Positions 34,510-44,143 of a DNA stretch of 64,000 nucleotides are shown piece by piece. This DNA is from Njordibacter sp937773555. GTDB lineage: Bacteria; Pseudomonadota; Gammaproteobacteria; Pseudomonadales; Balneatricaceae. The notes beneath the pieces were generated by a model. That model did not search any database and was not told the DNA's origin. It saw nothing but the letters and a program-made list of their open reading frames with translations. Location: positions 2,914,001 through 2,978,000 of the forward strand of contig NZ_CP159830.1 of the NCBI RefSeq assembly GCF_047730085.1, read 5' to 3'. Position 1 is the stretch's first letter. Every line of letters begins with the position of its first letter. The translations under genes were made by a program, and so were the position numbers.

Positions 34510-35871
34510 TTAAGTTTTTACTGGTTTAGCCCAGCTGGCTAAATTGCGCTGCTTGCCACGAGCGATGGCTAGGTTGTCATCGGGGATGTCTTTAGTAATG
34601 GTAGAGCCCGCACCAACAGTTGCGCCAGCGCCAATATTCACAGGCGCAACGATTGAACTATTTGAGCCAATAAAGGCCCCATTAGCAATGTTAGTTTTAA
34701 ATTTATTCACCCCATCATAATTACAGGTGATGGTTCCCGCACCAATATTTACGTTCTCACCCACAGTCGCATCACCAAGGTAGGTGAAGTGATTAGCCTT
34801 AGAACCTTTGCCCAGGGTAGTCTTTTTGGTCTCAACAAAATTTCCCACCTTACTATTGTCATGCATTATGGTGCCCGGCCTAAGTCGTGCAAAAGGCCCA
34901 ATACTACAGTGTTCTGCAACTTGAGCTTGATCAATGACGCTATTTGCTAAAATCTGCGTGCCAGCGCCAATGTGAGCGTCTTTAATGTGGCAGTTGGGGC
35001 CAATATGCACGCTATCACCTAGGTACACCTGTCCTTCCATGATGACATTAATGTCGATGTATATGTCTTTGCCTGCATAGAGCTCACCACGCAAATCGAA
35101 TCGTGTGGGGTCTGCTAATTGCACACCATCGCGCAATAATTGATTAGCTTGCTGCTGCTGATACCAGCGCTCCAACTGGGCTAACTGAAGCCGGTCATTG
35201 ACACCTTGGGTTTGTTGTGGGAAGTCGGGCTGCAGGTGACTGATACCGATGTCATCAGCAACCGCCATCGCAACAATATCTGTAAGGTATATTTCGCCTT
35301 GGGCATTATTACTTTTGATGCGTGGTAACCAGCCATTCAACAAGCTTGCCTTAGCTGCCAAAATACCAGTATTGATCTCTTTTATTTGTAACTGCTCAGC
35401 ATTGGCGTCTTTGTGCTCCACAATAGCTTGGATATGGCCTTTACTATTACGCACTATACGTCCATAACCAGCGGCGTCATCTAGTGTCACTGTTAGGATA
35501 GCTAAGTCACCTTGAGTGGCTTGCAGAACTAGCTGCTGCATTAGAGCCGCAGGTACCAAAGGCACATCCCCATACAACACGAGTACTATGGCATTATTAT
35601 TCACCTGAGGCATCGCTTGCGCCACTGCATGGCCAGTGCCTAGTTGCTCAACCTGGGTTACACAGCGTGCACCAAGAGGCTTAACAACCGATTCTACTTC
35701 GTCTGCACCATGGCCTACAATAACGTGGGTGCATATAGGCTGAAGCATTTGCGCCTGGTTAATGGCATGCACCAGCATTGGTTTGCCTGCCAATTGATGG
35801 AGCACTTTGGGTCTATCAGAACACATTCGAGTGCCTTTGCCTGCAGCGAGAATAATGACTTCTAACGACAT
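34510..35871 (-). CDS. glmU: bifunctional GlmU (GlcNAc-1-P uridyltransferase / GlcN-1-P acetyltransferase)
   Basis: A 453-residue two-domain enzyme. The N-terminal pyrophosphorylase domain begins LEVIILAAGKGTRMCSD and has VLYGDVPLV. The C-terminal left-handed beta-helix domain shows hexapeptide repeats (VYLGDSVHIGPNCHIKDAHI; VGENVNIGAGTITCNYDG; FIGSNSSIVAPVNIGAGAT). It makes UDP-N-acetylglucosamine from glucosamine 1-phosphate. AAGGATCG precedes the ATG. Position between atpC and glmS is the standard order in Gammaproteobacteria. The terminator after atpC suggests glmUS has its own promoter in the 140 bp upstream, but no clear hexamers are seen. Confidence 0.97.
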   Translation of the reverse strand: MSLEVIILAAGKGTRMCSDRPKVLHQLAGKPMLVHAINQAQMLQPICTHVIVGHGADEVESVVKPLGARCVTQVEQLGTGHAVAQAMPQVNNNAIVLVLYGDVPLVPAALMQQLVLQATQGDLAILTVTLDDAAGYGRIVRNSKGHIQAIVEHKDANAEQLQIKEINTGILAAKASLLNGWLPRIKSNNAQGEIYLTDIVAMAVADDIGISHLQPDFPQQTQGVNDRLQLAQLERWYQQQQANQLLRDGVQLADPTRFDLRGELYAGKDIYIDINVIMEGQVYLGDSVHIGPNCHIKDAHIGAGTQILANSVIDQAQVAEHCSIGPFARLRPGTIMHDNSKVGNFVETKKTTLGKGSKANHFTYLGDATVGENVNIGAGTITCNYDGVNKFKTNIANGAFIGSNSSIVAPVNIGAGATVGAGSTITKDIPDDNLAIARGKQRNLASWAKPVKT

Positions 35872-36023
35872 TAACGATCCTTGTGTAACTGTAATAAATT
35901 GTAGGCTCTAGTTTAGACGTTTTATGTGATTAAAGTTCATCAAAGTTTAATTTATTGTAATGAACACGTCTTCGCACAATAGTCGCTTTATGGATACCAA
36001 AATCCAACAGGCTATTTATAGGC

Positions 36024-36052
36024 ACAAAAAAGGCAGCCTAGGCTGCCTTTTG
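36024..36052 (-). terminator. intrinsic terminator of the ATP synthase operon
   Basis: AAAAGGCAGCC and GGCTGCCTTTT flank a TA centre; on the minus strand the stem is followed by a run of six Ts. It ends the atp transcript just after atpC and before glmU. Confidence 0.88.
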
Positions 36053-36072
36053 GATGGTTCACTATAAACGAC

Positions 36073-36498
36073 TTACTTGCCCAGTTTCTGACGAATCTGA
36101 CGCAAAGTACGTAATTGAGCCGCAGCTTCTGCCAATTGGCCAGCTGCACGTGAGTATTCAAACTCAGACGTTTTGTCAGCCATAGCCTGCTCGGCATGGC
36201 GACTAGCTTCTTCTGCAGCAGCTTCATCTAAATCTGCTGCACGCAGTGCTGTATCAGCCAACAAGATAACCTTGTGTGGCTGAACCTCCAAAAAACCACC
36301 TGACACATAAAATACGTCTTCTTCACCAGACTCCATGCGCATGTGCACTGGACCTGGCTTAACTTCACTTAGTAACGGTGTGTGGCCCGGAGAAATACCG
36401 AGTTCACCCAACGAACCTGTAAGCGAAATAAACTGTACCTTACCTGAAAAGACGGACTCTTCTGCACTAACGATGTCACAATGTACACTGGTAGCCAT
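36073..36498 (-). CDS. atpC: ATP synthase epsilon subunit
   Basis: A 141-residue F1 subunit with an N-terminal beta-sandwich (VHCDIVSAEESVFSGKVQFISLTGSLGELGI in sequence, with GHTPLL and FYVSGGFLEVQPH) and a C-terminal pair of helices rich in Ala/Glu. It couples the central stalk to the c-ring and can inhibit ATP hydrolysis. Last gene of the operon, 64 nt after atpD. The length is normal for Gammaproteobacteria. Confidence 0.96.
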   Translation of the reverse strand: MATSVHCDIVSAEESVFSGKVQFISLTGSLGELGISPGHTPLLSEVKPGPVHMRMESGEEDVFYVSGGFLEVQPHKVILLADTALRAADLDEAAAEEASRHAEQAMADKTSEFEYSRAAGQLAEAAAQLRTLRQIRQKLGK

Positions 36499-36562
36499 AT
36501 GATTATCCTCTTAAGCAGGGCTTATATTATCAGATTCAGCCAATAATATTAAGCCCAAACAA

Positions 36563-37939
36563 TTACATGCTCTTGGCTTTTTCTACTACTTCTTCAATGC
36601 CGCCAACCATATAGAAGGCTTGCTCTGGAAGATCATCGTATTCACCAGCCAAAATGCCCTTAAAGGCAGCAATGGTATCTTTAAGTGATACGTATTTACC
36701 AGAGGCTCCAGTAAATACTTCAGCAACAAAGAATGGCTGAGACAAGAAACGCTGAATCTTACGAGCACGCGTTACTGCTTGCTTGTCTTCATCAGAAAGC
36801 TCATCCATACCTAAGATCGCAATAATGTCTTTAAGCTCTTTGTACCGCTGAAGTATGCCCTGAACGCCACGAGCAATGTCGTAGTGCTCTTGGCCGATCA
36901 CTAGTGGATCTAGCTGACGTGAACTTGAATCTAGCGGATCGATAGCTGGGTAAATACCCAATTCTGCAATCTGACGAGACAATACCACGGTAGCATCCAA
37001 GTGAGAGAATGTAGTTGCTGGAGACGGGTCAGTCAAGTCATCAGCAGGTACGTATACCGCTTGAATAGAAGTGATCGAGCCAGTCTTAGTGGAGGTGATA
37101 CGCTCCTGCAACACACCCATTTCAGAGGCTAGTGTTGGCTGGTAACCTACTGCAGAGGGCATACGACCCAATAATGCAGATACTTCAGTTCCCGCCAATG
37201 TATAACGGTATATGTTATCAACAAACAACAACACATCACGGCCTTCGTCACGGAACTGCTCAGCCATAGTAAGGCCAGTTAGGGCCACACGTAGACGGTT
37301 TCCTGGGGGCTCATTCATTTGGCCATATACTAGAGAAACTTTGTCTAATACATTGGACTCTTTCATCTCGTAGTAAAAATCGTTGCCTTCACGAGTACGC
37401 TCTCCAACACCTGCAAACACAGAATAACCACTGTGCTCAATAGCGATGTTACGGATAAGCTCCATCATGTTTACGGTTTTGCCTACACCGGCACCACCAA
37501 ATAGTCCAACCTTACCGCCTTTGGCGAAAGGACAAACTAAGTCGATTACTTTAATGCCTGTCTCTAGCAACTCATTACTAGCTGACTGCTCAGCGTAAGA
37601 CGGGGCCTTACGATGAATTGGCATACGAATTTCTTCACCAATAGGTCCACACTGGTCGATTGGGTTACCCAATACATCCATAATGCGGCCAAGAGTGGCT
37701 GTTCCCACAGGTACTTTAATGGCGCCACCGGTGTTAGATACGTCTAGACCACGGCTTAGACCTTCGGTCTGGCCCATGGCTATAGTGCGCACTACGCCGT
37801 CACCCAACTGCTGTTGAACTTCTAAGGTTGTGCCCTTAGTGTCTACAGTTAGTGCGTCATATATTTTTGGCACCGAATCACGTGGGAATTCCACATCGAT
37901 TACAGCACCGATAATCTGTACTATACGTCCGCTACTCAT
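36563..37939 (-). CDS. atpD: ATP synthase beta subunit
   Basis: The 458-residue catalytic subunit of F1. The P-loop GGAGVGKTV is near residue 150, the catalytic glutamate lies in GERTREGNDFY, and Walker B is in VLLFVDNIYRYTLAGTEVSALLG. The usual residue in this place is F (NIFRF or DNIYRFT); here YRYT is a minor variant. The DELSD-like region reads LGMDELSDEDK. Full-length and typical. Confidence 0.97.
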   Translation of the reverse strand: MSSGRIVQIIGAVIDVEFPRDSVPKIYDALTVDTKGTTLEVQQQLGDGVVRTIAMGQTEGLSRGLDVSNTGGAIKVPVGTATLGRIMDVLGNPIDQCGPIGEEIRMPIHRKAPSYAEQSASNELLETGIKVIDLVCPFAKGGKVGLFGGAGVGKTVNMMELIRNIAIEHSGYSVFAGVGERTREGNDFYYEMKESNVLDKVSLVYGQMNEPPGNRLRVALTGLTMAEQFRDEGRDVLLFVDNIYRYTLAGTEVSALLGRMPSAVGYQPTLASEMGVLQERITSTKTGSITSIQAVYVPADDLTDPSPATTFSHLDATVVLSRQIAELGIYPAIDPLDSSSRQLDPLVIGQEHYDIARGVQGILQRYKELKDIIAILGMDELSDEDKQAVTRARKIQRFLSQPFFVAEVFTGASGKYVSLKDTIAAFKGILAGEYDDLPEQAFYMVGGIEEVVEKAKSM

Positions 37940-37979
37940 AATTTTATCCTCTATCGAAAACTACTGCTTGTAGCTCAGG

Positions 37980-38843
37980 TTAAACCGCTGCTGCGCCACT
38001 TACGATCTCAGAAATTTCCTGAGTAATCGCAGACTGACGAGCCTTGTTGTAAATCATCTGAAGGTCATCAATCAGATCACCCGCGTTATCGGTAGCGCTT
38101 TTCATAGCGATCATCCGCGCGGCCTGCTCACAAGCGTTATTCTCTACCACAGCTTGATACACTAAAGATTCTACATAGCGGGTCAAAAGGCCTGTGAGTA
38201 ATTCACGGGCATCTGGCTCGTATAAGTAGTCCCAATGTTGGCTCATGCCGTCATCATTCGGGTCTGCCTGCAACGGCAAAAGTTGTACTACATTAGGTTG
38301 TTGGGTCATGGTGTTTACAAAATTATTGTAAACCACGTACACAGCGTCCAACCGTCCTTCGTCATAACCATCAAGCATTATCTTCACTGCACCGATAAGT
38401 TCAGCAATTTCTGCCTTCTCACCCAGTTGGGACTTGCTTGATACGACGTTACCGCCGAAGTTATTAAAAAAGGTTGCTGATTTAGCACCAATGGCACAGA
38501 TGTCGATCTCAATGCCATTTTGGTCATGTTCAGCCATGCTCTGTACAGTTTTCTTAAACACGTTAATGTTTAAACCACCACACAGACCACGATCGGAAGA
38601 AACTACAATGTAACCCACCCGCTTAAGCTCTCGCTGTTGCAGATACAAATGCTTGTACTCAGGGTTAGACCTTGCAAGGTGAGCGATGACTTCACGCATT
38701 TTATCTGCGTAAGGACGGCTCTGGTTCATGCGGTCTTGTGCTTTACGCATTTTACTCGCCGCAACCATTTCCATGGCGCTAGTGATTTTTTGCGTACCCT
38801 TGATACTTGCAATCTGGGTCTTTATTTCTTTTCCGACTGCCAT
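37980..38843 (-). CDS. atpG: ATP synthase gamma subunit
   Basis: A 287-residue central-stalk subunit. The N-terminal coiled-coil helix MAVGKEIKTQIASIKGTQKITSAMEMVAASK and the C-terminal helix ending NKARQSAITQEISEIVSGA are the parts that rotate inside the alpha-beta ring, written here in segments: KEIKTQIASIKGTQKIT and NKARQSAITQEI. The middle has SDRGLCGGLNIN. Lies between atpA and atpD as usual. Confidence 0.96.
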   Translation of the reverse strand: MAVGKEIKTQIASIKGTQKITSAMEMVAASKMRKAQDRMNQSRPYADKMREVIAHLARSNPEYKHLYLQQRELKRVGYIVVSSDRGLCGGLNINVFKKTVQSMAEHDQNGIEIDICAIGAKSATFFNNFGGNVVSSKSQLGEKAEIAELIGAVKIMLDGYDEGRLDAVYVVYNNFVNTMTQQPNVVQLLPLQADPNDDGMSQHWDYLYEPDARELLTGLLTRYVESLVYQAVVENNACEQAARMIAMKSATDNAGDLIDDLQMIYNKARQSAITQEISEIVSGAAAV

Positions 38844-38915
38844 ATGCTTACCTATCTATTAAGTCACTAACTTGGACATTAGCATCGCCCCAAAATTATT
38901 TGGGGCTAAACACTA

Positions 38916-40460
38916 CTACCAGGTTTGAGTTGCCTTAAACTGCTCTAGCGCAGACTTAAAGTTCGCAGCGATGTCACCATTGAAATCCCCAGACTCATTT
39001 ACCTGGTTCATTACGGCACTGTGTTCGCTGTTCATATAAGCAATGAGAGCGGCTTCAAAGCTACCAACCTTCGGAAGAGCAACATCAGTGAGGAAGCCTT
39101 CGTTAGCTGCGAATAAGCTGATTGCCATATCGGCAACACTCATTGGCGAGTACTGGTGCTGCTTCATCAGCTCGGTCACACTTTGACCATGCTCTAACTG
39201 AGCGCGTGTTGCGTCATCTAAGTCAGATGCAAACTGGGAGAACGCTGCCAATTCTCTATATTGTGCCAGTGCCAAACGAATACCACCACCTAACTTCTTG
39301 ATGATTTTAGTTTGTGCTGCACCACCTACACGAGACACAGATAAACCAGCATTAATGGCTGGACGAACACCTGCGTTGAACAAATCAGTCTCTAAGAAAA
39401 TTTGGCCATCAGTAATAGAGATTACGTTGGTCGGTACAAAAGCCGATACGTCACCACCTTGGGTTTCGATAATAGGTAACGCAGTTAAAGAACCCGTCTT
39501 ACCTTTTATTTCACCGTTAGTGAATGCTTCTACATACTCTGCGTTAACTCGAGATGCGCGCTCAAGTAGGCGAGAGTGCAAATAGAATACATCGCCAGGA
39601 TAAGCTTCACGGCCTGGAGGCCGACGAAGTAGCAAAGAGATTTGGCGATATGCCCAAGCTTGCTTGGTTAAGTCATCAAATACAATTAAAGCGTCTTCAC
39701 CACGATCGCGGAAGTATTCACCCATCGTACAGCCAGAGTATGGTGATAAGAACTGCAAAGCGGCTGAGTCTGCAGCGCCCGCGTTTACAACGATGGTATG
39801 AGCCATAGCGCCGTGCTCTTCTAACTTACGTACTACGTTAGCAATGGTTGACTGCTTTTGGCCAATGGCCACGTAGATACATTTAACACCAGTATTTTTT
39901 TGGTTGATGATCGCATCGATAGCGATGGCAGACTTACCAGTCTGACGGTCACCGATAATTAATTCACGCTGACCACGGCCTACAGGAACCATGGCATCAA
40001 TTGCCTTAAGGCCTGTCTGAACGGGTTGATCAACTGATTTACGTTCAATTACACCCGGCGCCACTTTCTCAACAGCGTCGGTTAGATCACACTCAATCGG
40101 ACCTTTTCCATCAATAGGGTTACCTAGCGCGTCTACTACACGACCCAATAATGCTGGGCCCACAGGGACTTCTAAGATACGGCCAGTACAACGAGCAGTT
40201 TGGCCTTCGACCAACTCTTCGTAGTCACCCAGAACTACAGCGCCGACAGAGTCGCGCTCTAAGTTCATGGCCATGCCATAAATACCACCGGGGAATTCAA
40301 TCATTTCCCCGTACATTGCGTCAGCTAAGCCATGGATCAATACGATACCATCGGCTACGCTAACGATTGTGCCCTCATTTTGGGCTTCAGATGATACATC
40401 AAGTTGCTCAATACGCTTCTTGATGATTTCACTGATCTCTGAAGGATTCAGTTGTTGCAT
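38916..40460 (-). CDS. atpA: ATP synthase alpha subunit
   Basis: A 514-residue F1 subunit that forms the hexamer with beta and carries the non-catalytic nucleotide site: P-loop GDRQTGKSAIA near residues 169-179 and ALIVFDDLTKQAWAYRQISLLL for Walker B. The N terminus MQQLNPSEISEIIKKRIEQ anchors the delta subunit. The arginine finger is in the VSRVGGAAQ region. Length matches E. coli AtpA (513). Confidence 0.97.
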   Translation of the reverse strand: MQQLNPSEISEIIKKRIEQLDVSSEAQNEGTIVSVADGIVLIHGLADAMYGEMIEFPGGIYGMAMNLERDSVGAVVLGDYEELVEGQTARCTGRILEVPVGPALLGRVVDALGNPIDGKGPIECDLTDAVEKVAPGVIERKSVDQPVQTGLKAIDAMVPVGRGQRELIIGDRQTGKSAIAIDAIINQKNTGVKCIYVAIGQKQSTIANVVRKLEEHGAMAHTIVVNAGAADSAALQFLSPYSGCTMGEYFRDRGEDALIVFDDLTKQAWAYRQISLLLRRPPGREAYPGDVFYLHSRLLERASRVNAEYVEAFTNGEIKGKTGSLTALPIIETQGGDVSAFVPTNVISITDGQIFLETDLFNAGVRPAINAGLSVSRVGGAAQTKIIKKLGGGIRLALAQYRELAAFSQFASDLDDATRAQLEHGQSVTELMKQHQYSPMSVADMAISLFAANEGFLTDVALPKVGSFEAALIAYMNSEHSAVMNQVNESGDFNGDIAANFKSALEQFKATQTW

Positions 40461-40476
40461 TGTTTATTCCTCACAC

Positions 40477-41019
40477 TCAGACATTCATGGCCTCAGCCAA
40501 TTTGCTTAGTTTGCCCTTAACGGAACCATCAATAACCAGGTCGCCAGCATAGACGATCACTCCACCGAGCAATGATGCATCAGTGGTACTAGTAATATTA
40601 ATTTCGCGTGACAACATTGCGTTCAATGCTAGAGTCAGTTTGTCTTGTTGCTCATTGCCCAAATCAAAGGCGCTTACGATAGACACGTCTACCGACTGCT
40701 CCTGATTTGCTTTTAAAGTTTCATATAAATTAGAAACCTCAGGTAGCAATGACAAACGCTTGTTTTCGGCCAACAGATTCAGAAAATTCTGCGCCTGCTG
40801 AGATACTGGGCGACTGCCGTTTACCACGTCAGTCACTAACTGAGCCTTTTTTGTTGCCGTCAGTTCTGGGTTATCCAAAACTTGGGCTAAACTTGGTTCT
40901 GCAACAACTGCTGCAGCCATGCTCAAAAATTCCGACCAGCTACCCAAGTCACCTTGGGCCAATGCCGTTTCGAAAGCGGCCTTGGTGTAAGGACGGGCAA
41001 CAGTAATGGATTCAGCCAT
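40477..41019 (-). CDS. atpH: ATP synthase delta subunit
   Basis: A 180-residue peripheral-stalk subunit joining the top of F1 to the b subunits. It begins MAESITVARPYTKAAFETA and contains the conserved C-terminal stretch SLLGGVIVYAGDLVIDGSVKG. Position between atpF and atpA and length are standard. It lies 17 nt after atpF. Confidence 0.96.
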   Translation of the reverse strand: MAESITVARPYTKAAFETALAQGDLGSWSEFLSMAAAVVAEPSLAQVLDNPELTATKKAQLVTDVVNGSRPVSQQAQNFLNLLAENKRLSLLPEVSNLYETLKANQEQSVDVSIVSAFDLGNEQQDKLTLALNAMLSREINITSTTDASLLGGVIVYAGDLVIDGSVKGKLSKLAEAMNV

Positions 41020-41036
41020 CGTTAACCTCTCTTTTC

Positions 41037-41507
41037 TTACAGTTCGGCTGCCAACTTATCGACAAGCTCTTTGTGGTTGTTTACATCGATAGATGCGCCA
41101 AGGATCTTTTCTGCACCAGCAACAACTAGTGTTGCAACTTGAGCGCGAAGCGCTTCTTTAGCACTATTAATTTCCTGTTCAACATCAGCTGTTGCGGCCG
41201 TTTTAATGCGGTCTGCTTCAGCTTGAGCGGTCTCTTTGGCTTCATCAACGATCTGGCTAGCGCGTTTATTAGCTTGCTCTATAATAGTAGCTGCTTGCGC
41301 TTTGCTTTCTTGCAGTGCTGTTTCCACAGACTGCTGGGCGTCAGCAAGTTCACGCGCAGCTTTATCAGCTGCATCTAAACCTTCAGCGATCATTTTTTGC
41401 CGTTCTGCCAATGCTGTTGTAAGCGGTGGCCAAACAAACTTCATGCACAAGTACACGAAGATGGCGAAAGAAATAATCTGGCCCAAAATTGTCATGTTCA
41501 TATTCAT
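41037..41507 (-). CDS. atpF: ATP synthase b subunit
   Basis: A 156-residue stator subunit with one N-terminal membrane helix (ILGQIISFAIFVYLCMKFVWPPL) and a long alpha-helical, charged and Ala/Glu-rich cytoplasmic part. It dimerises to hold F1 against Fo. GGAGG is 7 nt before the first ATG at 41507; the start at M3 or M5 would be less well placed. Confidence 0.96.
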   Translation of the reverse strand: MNMNMTILGQIISFAIFVYLCMKFVWPPLTTALAERQKMIAEGLDAADKAARELADAQQSVETALQESKAQAATIIEQANKRASQIVDEAKETAQAEADRIKTAATADVEQEINSAKEALRAQVATLVVAGAEKILGASIDVNNHKELVDKLAAEL

Positions 41508-41547
41508 GGCAAGACCTCCATCCGTATGGGTTGGTTAAAGATGACCT

Positions 41548-41802
41548 TTAGGCAACCGCAAACATGATGTAAAGGCTGATACCAACACCTATCATAGGCA
41601 CTGCGTCAGTTAAACCCATGATGATGAAGAACTGCGTACGAAGTAATGGGATCAACTCTGGTTGACGCGCAGCGCCTTCCAAAAATTTTCCGCCCAATAC
41701 GCCGATACCAACAGCTGCCGCAAGAGCAGACATACCTAAGATGAATGCACCAGCAAAATACAGTGATGCGCTAGCAGCAATCTGTGCAATTTCCAATTCC
41801 AT
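41548..41802 (-). CDS. atpE: ATP synthase c subunit
   Basis: An 84-residue two-helix protein of the rotor ring. The ion-carrying carboxylate is Asp66 in GLTDAVPMIGVG; the polar loop is ARQPEL. The Gln/Glu/Ser set of sodium-binding c subunits is not present, so this ring should be proton-coupled, even though the neighbouring antiporter and TRAP systems suggest an important sodium cycle. Confidence 0.97.
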   Translation of the reverse strand: MELEIAQIAASASLYFAGAFILGMSALAAAVGIGVLGGKFLEGAARQPELIPLLRTQFFIIMGLTDAVPMIGVGISLYIMFAVA

Positions 41803-41854
41803 TGTGTTTCTCCAGTTTAAGTGAGATTAGTAGTTAAAAGTAAAAAGGTAATAA

Positions 41855-42673
41855 TTAATGATGATCGTGAGCCATCGCCAAGTACACAATGGTCAGCACC
41901 ATAAAGATAAATGCCTGCAATGTGATAATTAGGATGTGAAACAAAGCCCACGGCACCGATAACAGCCACTGAGCCCAAAAGGGTAGTAGTGCAATCAGAA
42001 TAAAGATCATTTCGCCTGCGTACATATTACCGAATAGGCGCAATGCTAATGAAATAGGTTTTGCAATTAGTCCAACTAGTTCTAATAGCAAGTTGAAAGG
42101 CAGGGCCCACTTGCCTAGTGGCTGCAGGCTTAGCTCGGCCATAAAACCGCCCACACCTTTGGCCTTAATTGAATAGAATATAATGAGAAAGAACACTGAG
42201 AATGCTATTCCCATGGTTACGTTCAGGTCGGTAGAGGGCACAATCTTCATGAAATTAATGCCCATCATGCCAGCAAGATGGGGAATCCAGTCTACTGGAA
42301 CCAAATCCATCAAGTTCATCAAGAACACCCAAACGAAAATAGTTAAAGCCATTGGTGCTATAACAGCACTCTTATGCTGAAACATACTTTTAACGTTGTC
42401 ATCAACAAATTCAATGATCATTTCGATGAAGTTTTGCACTCCAGAAGGAACACCTGTTGTGGCAGTTCTACCCACACGGCTAAATAACCAAATGAAGAAC
42501 GCACCAAGACCAACAGACCAAACCATGGAGTCTACATTGATGGACATAAAGCCCATGTCTGCAACTTGTTGTCCACTTTCTGCAAAACTCCAGCCATTCA
42601 CTGGGTGCTTTCCATAGGTTAGGTTAGTCAGATGGTGAGCGATATACTCAGAGGACGTCATGCCACTTGCCAT
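41855..42673 (-). CDS. atpB: ATP synthase a subunit
   Basis: A 272-residue membrane protein that provides the proton half-channels. The essential arginine is in SLALRLFGNMYAGEM and the final helix has FIFMVLTIVYLAMAHDHH. About five to six membrane helices. The C-terminal histidine pair is common in this group. First structural Fo gene after atpI. Confidence 0.96.
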   Translation of the reverse strand: MASGMTSSEYIAHHLTNLTYGKHPVNGWSFAESGQQVADMGFMSINVDSMVWSVGLGAFFIWLFSRVGRTATTGVPSGVQNFIEMIIEFVDDNVKSMFQHKSAVIAPMALTIFVWVFLMNLMDLVPVDWIPHLAGMMGINFMKIVPSTDLNVTMGIAFSVFFLIIFYSIKAKGVGGFMAELSLQPLGKWALPFNLLLELVGLIAKPISLALRLFGNMYAGEMIFILIALLPFWAQWLLSVPWALFHILIITLQAFIFMVLTIVYLAMAHDHH

Positions 42674-42688
42674 GCTTTATCTCACTTT

Positions 42689-43099
42689 TTATTTCGTAGA
42701 AGTTTGTTTATCTATAACCACTGGTAACAGTGCCACAAGTATATGGGAGCCGGTAAAGGCCAACAGTAGGGCTAACGGGTTTAGTGGTTTAACTAAACCA
42801 AAGGCTAAACTAAACAAGACTACTGTCAAGATTATTTTAACTACTTCATTGCCATACATCTGTGCCAGAGTTAGCCCTGCATCTGCTGTGGTCTGGGCAT
42901 CTGAGTGACGCTTGTCACCGCGCATAAACTCGCGCCTAAGGGCCCAATAAGCAGGCAGGCTGTAAATAGCACCACCAATAATTACGGACAAGCCCGCAAC
43001 CCAATCTGTTATAGATAAACCCACTCCAATCAGAGCCACTACGAGGGCCTGATAGGTTAATGTTTGTTGCAGCCAAAGGGGGGCTTTATTGAGCGCCAT
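42689..43099 (-). CDS. atpI: ATP synthase protein I
   Basis: A 136-residue membrane protein with four hydrophobic segments, first gene of the atp operon. AtpI is thought to help assemble the c-ring or supply Mg2+. Sequence pattern (GGAIYSLPAYWALRREF; LAFTGSHILVALLPVV) fits the family. Weak conservation is normal. It lies 15 nt before atpB. Confidence 0.9.
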   Translation of the reverse strand: MALNKAPLWLQQTLTYQALVVALIGVGLSITDWVAGLSVIIGGAIYSLPAYWALRREFMRGDKRHSDAQTTADAGLTLAQMYGNEVVKIILTVVLFSLAFGLVKPLNPLALLLAFTGSHILVALLPVVIDKQTSTK

Positions 43100-43171
43100 A
43101 TGTGCTTACAAAATCCACTGGTTGTTGGTCTAAATTTTGCTCATCATGGCATCTAACGCCAGAGCGCCCGT

Positions 43172-43200
43172 ATTATAGGGAGTTTGTTTTGAAATCTCAA
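43172..43200 (-). promoter_or_regulatory. sigma-70 promoter of the ATP synthase operon
   Basis: On the minus strand TTGAGA (43195-43200) and consensus TATAAT (43172-43177) are exactly 17 nt apart, about 70 nt before atpI. Confidence 0.72.
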
Positions 43201-43258
43201 CAATTTTCATCTTTTAAAATTGTATTTCGACTATAGTTGAATAGAGTAGGACCCCGTG

Positions 43259-44134
43259 TCATCTCGGTTCAAGCCTGGCGATGATACCATCAAGTTGGTC
43301 TAAGCTAGCATATGAAATAGTTAACTTTCCTTTGCCTTTAGCTGAATGCGTTATGCTAACTGCTGCACCAATGGCGTCAGATAACTGGTTTTGAAGCTTC
43401 GCCGTGTCGGCATCAGGCCCTTGTTTTATATGGGTGTTTGGCACTTGTTGAGCTTTGCGAACTAGCTCCTCAGTTTGACGTACGGAGAGTCCTTTGGCGA
43501 CAACTTCACGGGCTGATTGAAGTTGCTTTTCTCCGTCTAGAGCTAGCAAACATCGTGCGTGGCCCATCTCTAAGTCACCTCGTTCTAGCATCAAGCGTAC
43601 CGGCTCACTCAACTGTAAAAGCCTTAGTAGGTTGGCAATGGCACTGCGGGATTTACCAACTGCGTCCGCTACTTGCTGCTGCGTGAGTTCAAATTCATTC
43701 TGCAATCGCTGTAAGGCAAACGCCTCTTCTATGGCATTAAGGTCCTCGCGCTGAATGTTTTCGATTAGCGCCATTGCAATGGCCGCCTCATCAGGCACTT
43801 CTTTGATCAGCGCAGGTATACTATCTAACTCTGCCAACTGTGCAGCTCGCCATCGACGCTCGCCAGCAATAATTTCGTATCGATCAATCCCCACTGATCT
43901 AACGACAATAGGCTGCATGATTCCGTGTGCACGGATGGATGCGGCTAGCTCCTCTAAAGCTTCAGGATCCATGTCTATTCGTGGTTGATACACACCACGT
44001 TGCACCCACTCGACAGGTAATTCTTGTAAACCATCTTTGGCTTTAGGTTGGTCTTGTGTTAAGTCAACATCTAGGCTTCCAGCACCTTGTAGTAAAGCTT
44101 CTAAACCACGATTCAGGCCACGTTTTTTTACCAT
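43259..44134 (-). CDS. parB: chromosome partitioning protein ParB
   Basis: A 291-residue CTP-dependent DNA-clamp protein that binds parS sites. The ParB/Srx nucleotide domain contains PIVVRS and the conserved GERRWRAAQ (about residues 93-101), followed by the helix-turn-helix (FELTQQQVADAVGKSRSAIANLLRLL, about 150-175) and a C-terminal dimerisation domain. The start is MVKKRGLNRGLEALL, typical. It follows parA by 9 nt. No convincing parS site was found in the window. Confidence 0.96.
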   Translation of the reverse strand: MVKKRGLNRGLEALLQGAGSLDVDLTQDQPKAKDGLQELPVEWVQRGVYQPRIDMDPEALEELAASIRAHGIMQPIVVRSVGIDRYEIIAGERRWRAAQLAELDSIPALIKEVPDEAAIAMALIENIQREDLNAIEEAFALQRLQNEFELTQQQVADAVGKSRSAIANLLRLLQLSEPVRLMLERGDLEMGHARCLLALDGEKQLQSAREVVAKGLSVRQTEELVRKAQQVPNTHIKQGPDADTAKLQNQLSDAIGAAVSITHSAKGKGKLTISYASLDQLDGIIARLEPR

Positions 44135-44143
44135 AATACAACT

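Noticed and set aside
39298..39585. Plus-strand 95-codon frame inside atpA
   Set aside because: Shadow of a highly conserved gene with no independent signals.
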